Positions 58,841-64,000 of a stretch of 64,000 nucleotides of DNA are shown here, one piece after another. How positions within the stretch are numbered: position 1 is the first letter of the stretch; each line of letters begins with the position of its first letter. The notes below the pieces were generated by a model. The model saw only the letters and a list, made by a program, of their open reading frames with translations, searched no databases and was not told the origin of the DNA. This DNA is from Rhodopseudomonas pseudopalustris (GTDB lineage: Bacteria > Pseudomonadota > Alphaproteobacteria > Rhizobiales > Xanthobacteraceae): the NCBI RefSeq assembly GCF_900110435.1, contig NZ_FODT01000001.1, positions 671,335-735,334 of the forward strand, in the 5' to 3' direction. A program made the translations under genes and the position numbers.

Positions 58841-59755
58841 TCAGGCCGGGACGGCCTTGGCCGGCCGGTTGACCAGATAGAGGCCGGCGATCACCAGCAG
58901 CGCCGCAACGCCGAAGGCCGGGTTGAGCGGGTCGTGCATGATCAGATAGCCCGCCGCCACCCCGAATAAAGGGGTAATGAAGGTAAATGCCGACAATTTG
59001 CTGGCCGAATAGGTCTTGACCAGCCCGAACCAGAGCAGAAACGTCAGCCCGACCACCCAGATCGACTGGTAGGCCATCAGCGTGAGCGACAGCGGTCCGG
59101 GCATTTTGTCGATGGTTTCGCCGGAAATCAGCGCCGCCAGCAGCAGAATCGGGATCGAAATCGCCACCTGGTAGGCCAGCCCCTTCTCGGCGGGGGCCTG
59201 CTGCAGCCGGCTGGCCTTGACGATCAGGGTGGTGGCCCCCCACATCGCGCCGCCTCCGACCAGCATCAGGTCGCCGATCAGCACCGTCGCGTCGACATCG
59301 GGCTGCGGCACGCCGATCGCCAGCGCCACGCCGGCGAAGCTCAGCGCCAGCCCGGCCCATTGCAGCGTGCGCAGCCGCTCGCCGAGGAAATGGTAGGAGC
59401 CGAGCGCCACGATGAACGGCGCCGTGTACAGAAACACCACCCCGCGCGACGCCGTGGTCAGCAGCAGGCCGCGATAGATCAGAACGAATTCGATCCCGAA
59501 CAACACGCCGGCGAGCAGCCCGGCCTTCAATGTGCCGTCGCGCTGAAACAGTTTCACCCCGCGCGCCCAGGCGATGATCAGGATCACGATCAGCCCGGCG
59601 ATCGAGCGCATCGCAGCCTGCAGGAACGGCGGGATTTCCGGCAGCACCAGCTTCACCGCGATCTGGTTGAAGCCCCAGCTGAAGCAGCACAGCAGCATCA
59701 GCGCGATCGCGCCCGCGCTCAACGGCCGGGCGACCGCACTGCTTATGGACGACAT
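58841..59755 (-). CDS. EamA/DMT-family transporter
   Basis: A 304-residue protein with ten hydrophobic segments in two EamA repeats: LMLLCCFSWGFNQIAVKLVLPEIPPFLQAAMRSI in repeat one, YRGLLLTTASRGVVFLYTAPFIVALGSYHFLGERL, and VGLTFLLWFGLVKTYSASKLSAFTFITPLFGVAAGYL in repeat two. The transported metabolite is unknown. It is upstream of ispG in the same direction, with 29 bases between them. It differs clearly from the YddG-like exporter at 44.2 kb. Confidence 0.88.
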   Translation of the reverse strand: MSSISSAVARPLSAGAIALMLLCCFSWGFNQIAVKLVLPEIPPFLQAAMRSIAGLIVILIIAWARGVKLFQRDGTLKAGLLAGVLFGIEFVLIYRGLLLTTASRGVVFLYTAPFIVALGSYHFLGERLRTLQWAGLALSFAGVALAIGVPQPDVDATVLIGDLMLVGGGAMWGATTLIVKASRLQQAPAEKGLAYQVAISIPILLLAALISGETIDKMPGPLSLTLMAYQSIWVVGLTFLLWFGLVKTYSASKLSAFTFITPLFGVAAGYLIMHDPLNPAFGVAALLVIAGLYLVNRPAKAVPA

Positions 59756-59887
59756 CGGCCGGATGGTTGCGGAAGTGAAAAAACTGGTGAGAAAATCGAC
59801 ATTGCGCCTCCGGCTTTTCGCCGTGTTGTGGCGGGCGTGTGCGCGTGCGCGCGACGCTCCTCCCGATCCATCAAGGCGTAGACCGCG

Positions 59888-60376
59888 TCAGTCGGATTGG
59901 CAATGCCCGCAGACTCCGGTGATCTCCACCACCGATAGCTTCGGGGTGAAGCCGGACCCGCGCGCGGCGTCGCTGAGGCTCTGGGCCACCGCGGCCGCGG
60001 GGATCTCGCCGACCGAGCCGCAGCATTCGCATATCAGGAATGCGACCGCCGAGGCGTCGTCGTGGTCGCGTCCACAGGCCAGGAAAGCGTTGCGGCTTTC
60101 GATCCGGTGCACCAGCCCGTTCTGCATCAGGAAGTCGAGCGCGCGATAGACCGTGATCGGCGCCGGCCGCGGCATGTCCCGCGCCAGTTCGTCGATCACC
60201 TCATAGGCGCCGAGCGGACGATGGCTGGACAGCAGCGCGCGCAGCACCTGCTTCCGGATCGGGGTCAGATTCTGCGATCGGTCGGCGCAGATCCGTTCGG
60301 CGTGTTCGATGCCGTCCGCAGCGCAGCGCTCGTGGTCGTGATTCGGCGCGGGAAAGGCCGGCTTCAAAGCTGTCAT
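59888..60376 (-). CDS. zur: Fur-family regulator, likely zinc sensor Zur
   Basis: A 162-residue Fur-family repressor. The winged helix is PIRKQVLRALLSSHRPLGAYEVIDELARD followed by ITVYRALDFLMQNGLVHRIES. The dimer domain has FLACGRDHDD and two Cys pairs, CECCG and CGHCQ, which form the structural zinc site. The short N-terminal Cys/His-containing extension and Cys-pair spacing fit Zur more than Fur. Zur with Zn2+ represses zinc uptake genes; none are adjacent. Its stop is 132 bases from the DMT gene start. Confidence 0.85.
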   Translation of the reverse strand: MTALKPAFPAPNHDHERCAADGIEHAERICADRSQNLTPIRKQVLRALLSSHRPLGAYEVIDELARDMPRPAPITVYRALDFLMQNGLVHRIESRNAFLACGRDHDDASAVAFLICECCGSVGEIPAAAVAQSLSDAARGSGFTPKLSVVEITGVCGHCQSD

Positions 60377-60569
60377 CGCATCGCCTCAAGGCAGCAGCAC
60401 AGATCCGCGGCCCCCGACGCGGCAGCGCCAACCGATAGTTGACTAGGTCCGCGCGCACAAGCCTCGTCGATGCCGAGCCCGGTTCCGCGCCGCGCGCAGC
60501 CATGCGCATGCCGGATCAAGCTCGGCAATGACGGCGGGCGGCGGCGCCCGCTCCTCCCCGACGAAGCGC

Positions 60570-61778
<1,209 letters not shown>

Positions 61779-61952
61779 GAAACTCTCCCTTATGCTGGCG
61801 ATCCGGGCTCAGTCGCCGGAATTGAGTGCGACTTTTAGGAAGCGGCTCGTGGCAGGTCAATGCACGCGGAACGCTCGGAACCTCGCGGAAACCGTGCATG
61901 GCGGCGCTCGCCCGGTAGGAAGCCGCGGCGGATTCTTGCTATGCATCGGGTC

Positions 61953-63971
61953 ATGACCATCCGTCCCGACATTCCTCCGCAGCCCGATATCGCCGCCCCG
62001 GCCGAACCGCCGGCGCGGGTATCGCCGATGATGGAGCAGTATCACGAGATCAAGGCCGCCAATCCCGGCCTGCTGCTGTTCTACCGGATGGGCGATTTCT
62101 ACGAGCTGTTCTTCGAGGACGCCGAGATCGCCTCGCGCGCGCTCGGCATCACGCTGACCAAGCGCGGCAAGCATCTCGGCGCCGACATTCCGATGTGCGG
62201 CGTGCCGGTGGAGCGGTCCGACGATTACCTGCACCGGCTGATCGCGCTGGGGCATCGCGTCGCAGTATGCGAGCAGACCGAAGACCCGGCGGCGGCGCGC
62301 GCCCGCAAGAGCGTGGTGCGCCGCGACGTGGTGCGACTGATCACGCCCGGCACGCTCACCGAAGACACGCTGCTCGACGCCCGCGCCAACAACTATCTGA
62401 TGGCGATCGCGCGCACGCGCGGCTCGGCCGGCGTTGATCGCATCGGGCTCGCCTGGATCGACATTTCGACCGGTGAATTCTGCGTCACCGAATGCGCGAC
62501 CGGCGAATTGTCGGCGACGCTGGCGCGGATCAACCCGAACGAGGCGATCGTCTCGGACGCGCTGTACAGCGACGCCGAACTCGGGCCGAGCCTGCGCGAA
62601 CTCGCCGCGGTGACGCCCTTGACCCGCGACGTATTCGACTCGGCCACCGCCGAGCGGCGGCTGTGCGATTACTTCGCGGTGGCCACCATGGACGGCCTCG
62701 CCGCGCTGTCGCGGCTCGAGGCCGCTGCGGCCGCCGCCTGCGTCACCTATGTGGATCGCACCCAGCTCGGCAAGCGGCCGCCTTTGTCGCCGCCGGCGCG
62801 CGAGGCCGCAGGCGCCACCATGGCGATCGATCCCGCCACCCGCGCCAATCTCGAACTGACCCGCACGCTCGGCGGCGAACGCCGCGGCTCGCTGCTCGAT
62901 GCGATCGACTGCACCGTCACCGCCGCCGGCTCGCGCCTTCTCGCCCAGCGGCTCGCGGCGCCGCTGACCGACGAGGCGGCGATCGCACGGCGGCTCGACG
63001 CGGTCGCGGCCTTCGTCGCGGACAGCGCGCTGCGCGAACAGATCCGCAGCGCGCTCCGCGCCGCGCCCGACATGGCGCGGGCGCTGGCGCGGCTGTCGCT
63101 CGGCCGCGGCGGGCCGCGCGATCTCGCGAGCCTGCGCGACGGCGTGAGCGCCGCCGACCAGGTCCTGGCGCAACTTTCGCAGCTCGCCCAACCGCCGCAC
63201 GACATCGCCGCCGCGATGGCGGCGCTGCGGCGGCCGTCGCGCGATCTCTGCCAAGAACTCGCCCGCGCGCTCGCCGACGATCTGCCGCTGTTGAAACGCG
63301 ACGGCGGATTCGTCCGCGACGGTTATGAGGCTGCGCTCGACGAGACCCGCAAGCTGCGCGACGCCTCGCGCCTCGTGGTGGCGGCGATGCAGGCGCGCTA
63401 CGCCGACGAGACCGGCGTCAAAGGGCTGAAGATCCGGCACAACAACGTGCTCGGCTATTTCGTCGAAGTCACCGCGCAGCACGGCGACCGTCTGATGGCG
63501 CCGCCGCTCAACGCCACCTTCATCCATCGCCAGACGCTGGCCGGTCAGGTCCGGTTCACCACCGCCGAACTCGGCGAGATCGAGGCCAAGATCGCCAATG
63601 CGGGCGACCGCGCGCTCGGGCTCGAACTGGACATCTTCGACCGCCTCGCGGCGATGATCGACACGGCCGGCGACGATCTGCGCGCCGCGGCCCATGCGTT
63701 TGCGCTGCTCGACGTCGCGACCGCGCTGGCCAAGCTCGCCGTCTCCGATAACTACGTCCGGCCGGAAGTCGACGGGTCGCTCGCTTTCGCGATCGAAGGC
63801 GGCCGGCATCCGGTGGTCGAGCAGGCGCTCAAGCGCGCCGGCGAGCCGTTCATCGCCAATGCCTGCGACCTGTCGCCGGTCCCCCCACCCTTCCCTCCCC
63901 CGCAAGCGAGGCCTCTGCAAAACCTGACTGTTCTATCCAGATGTGATTCACTTGCGCGTAGGCGGAGGTGA
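61953..63971 (+). pseudogene. mutS: DNA mismatch repair protein MutS, interrupted before the ATPase domain
   Basis: From ATG 61953 the protein matches MutS for about 642 residues: mismatch-binding domain I with [28 protein letters not shown], the connector, the lever with [19 protein letters not shown], and the clamp ending [10 protein letters not shown]. MutS should then continue to the Walker A motif GPNMGGKST. Instead the frame runs through PPPFPPPQA, part of a palindromic repeat, into unrelated sequence and stops at 63971. The ATPase and dimerisation domains are absent from the window. A separate gene with a strong ribosome-binding site starts at 63977. The best reading is insertion of a mobile element; the 3' half of mutS should lie beyond the window. 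Confidence 0.85.
63880..63908. repeat. Half copy of the G/C-rich palindromic repeat within mutS
   Basis: TCCCCCCACCCTTCCCTCCCCCGCAAGCG corresponds to one arm and the loop (CGCAAG) of the element seen in hrpB and between cobS and cobT. The expected second arm (GGGGGAGGG) is replaced by unrelated sequence from about 63909. Confidence 0.72.
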
Positions 63972-64000
63972 ACGGGATGGCGCAGGACAGTTTCATTGAG
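63909..64000 (+). mobile_element. Probable left end of an insertion sequence with the start of its transposase gene
   Basis: Sequence changes abruptly from mutS/repeat to GAGGCCTCTGCAAAACCTG at about 63909, with lower GC than the surroundings. GGAGG (63964-63968) is followed 8 bases later by ATG 63977, which opens a frame MAQDSFIE running out of the window. A short leader from a terminal end to a well-placed start codon is the usual IS layout. The IS family cannot be named from eight residues; an IS5-type element is a guess. Confidence 0.6.

Noticed and set aside
61857..63920. A 687-codon open frame opposite mutS, and a similar 687-codon frame opposite cobT (22784-24847)
   Set aside because: Both have the Arg/Ala/Gly/His shadow composition and no recognisable motif; the sense strands encode clear proteins.

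Overview
The window is a gene-dense, GC-rich stretch of alphaproteobacterial chromosome. Gene content (PhaA/PhaB/PhaR, CobS/CobT, CarD, FdxA, a Suv3-type helicase, many branched-chain-type acyl-CoA genes) and the intergenic palindromes point to the Bradyrhizobiaceae/Nitrobacteraceae, most likely Rhodopseudomonas. That assignment is inferred from recognition, not from a search. No rRNA, tRNA, CRISPR array, prophage or integrative element was seen. Apart from one broken dedA-like gene and one mobile-element end at the right edge, this looks like core genome.

Layout. 0-0.5 kb: end of a YidB-like gene and a GlsB-type membrane protein. 0.6-7.9 kb: an acyl-CoA catabolic cluster (SDR, a pair of acyl-CoA dehydrogenases, two enoyl-CoA hydratases, a glyoxalase-like protein, a periplasmic amino-acid/acid-binding protein). 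8.1-10.4 kb: a secreted nuclease-like protein and an M48/LysM lipoprotease. 10.6-16.2 kb: leftward carD, fdxA, an S4-domain gene and a Suv3-like helicase. 16.6-21.6 kb: DUF3108 protein, rpmB and a hybrid histidine kinase. 21.7-25.8 kb: cobS-cobT plus a coupled phytase-like esterase. 26.1-27.5 kb: dedA pseudogene, J-protein and bolA. 27.6-30.7 kb: aroK-aroB-corC with overlapping stops and starts. 30.8-35.1 kb: small membrane protein, xerD, accA, YkuD lipoprotein. 35.5-39.6 kb: secA and a PpiC foldase, divergent. 39.8-45.1 kb: acyltransferase, hrpB, retropepsin-like protease, DMT exporter. 45.2-48.2 kb: phaB, phaA and divergent phaR. 48.2-55.9 kb: GGDEF/EAL protein, small unknowns, rpmF, mtgA, polyprenyl synthase, DUF1345, Na+/H+ antiporter. 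56.0-61.8 kb: ferric-reductase-like flavoprotein, ispG, DMT exporter, zur, pcaF-like thiolase. 62.0-64.0 kb: mutS, cut by what looks like the left end of an insertion sequence.

Functional themes: acyl-CoA degradation feeding acetyl-CoA, polyhydroxybutyrate synthesis and its regulation, shikimate and isoprenoid precursors, aerobic cobalamin cobalt insertion, protein export, and cell-wall remodelling (MtgA, YkuD).

The most notable signals are not a new operon but small dispersed DNA. A G/C-rich palindrome sits between cobS and cobT, lies in frame inside hrpB, and lies half-preserved inside mutS exactly where the mobile element enters. A second palindromic family punctuates gene ends and appears to supply the phaB terminator. 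CarD carries a long histone-H1-like Ser/Lys/Ala tail. I saw no convincing undescribed defence or biosynthetic system.
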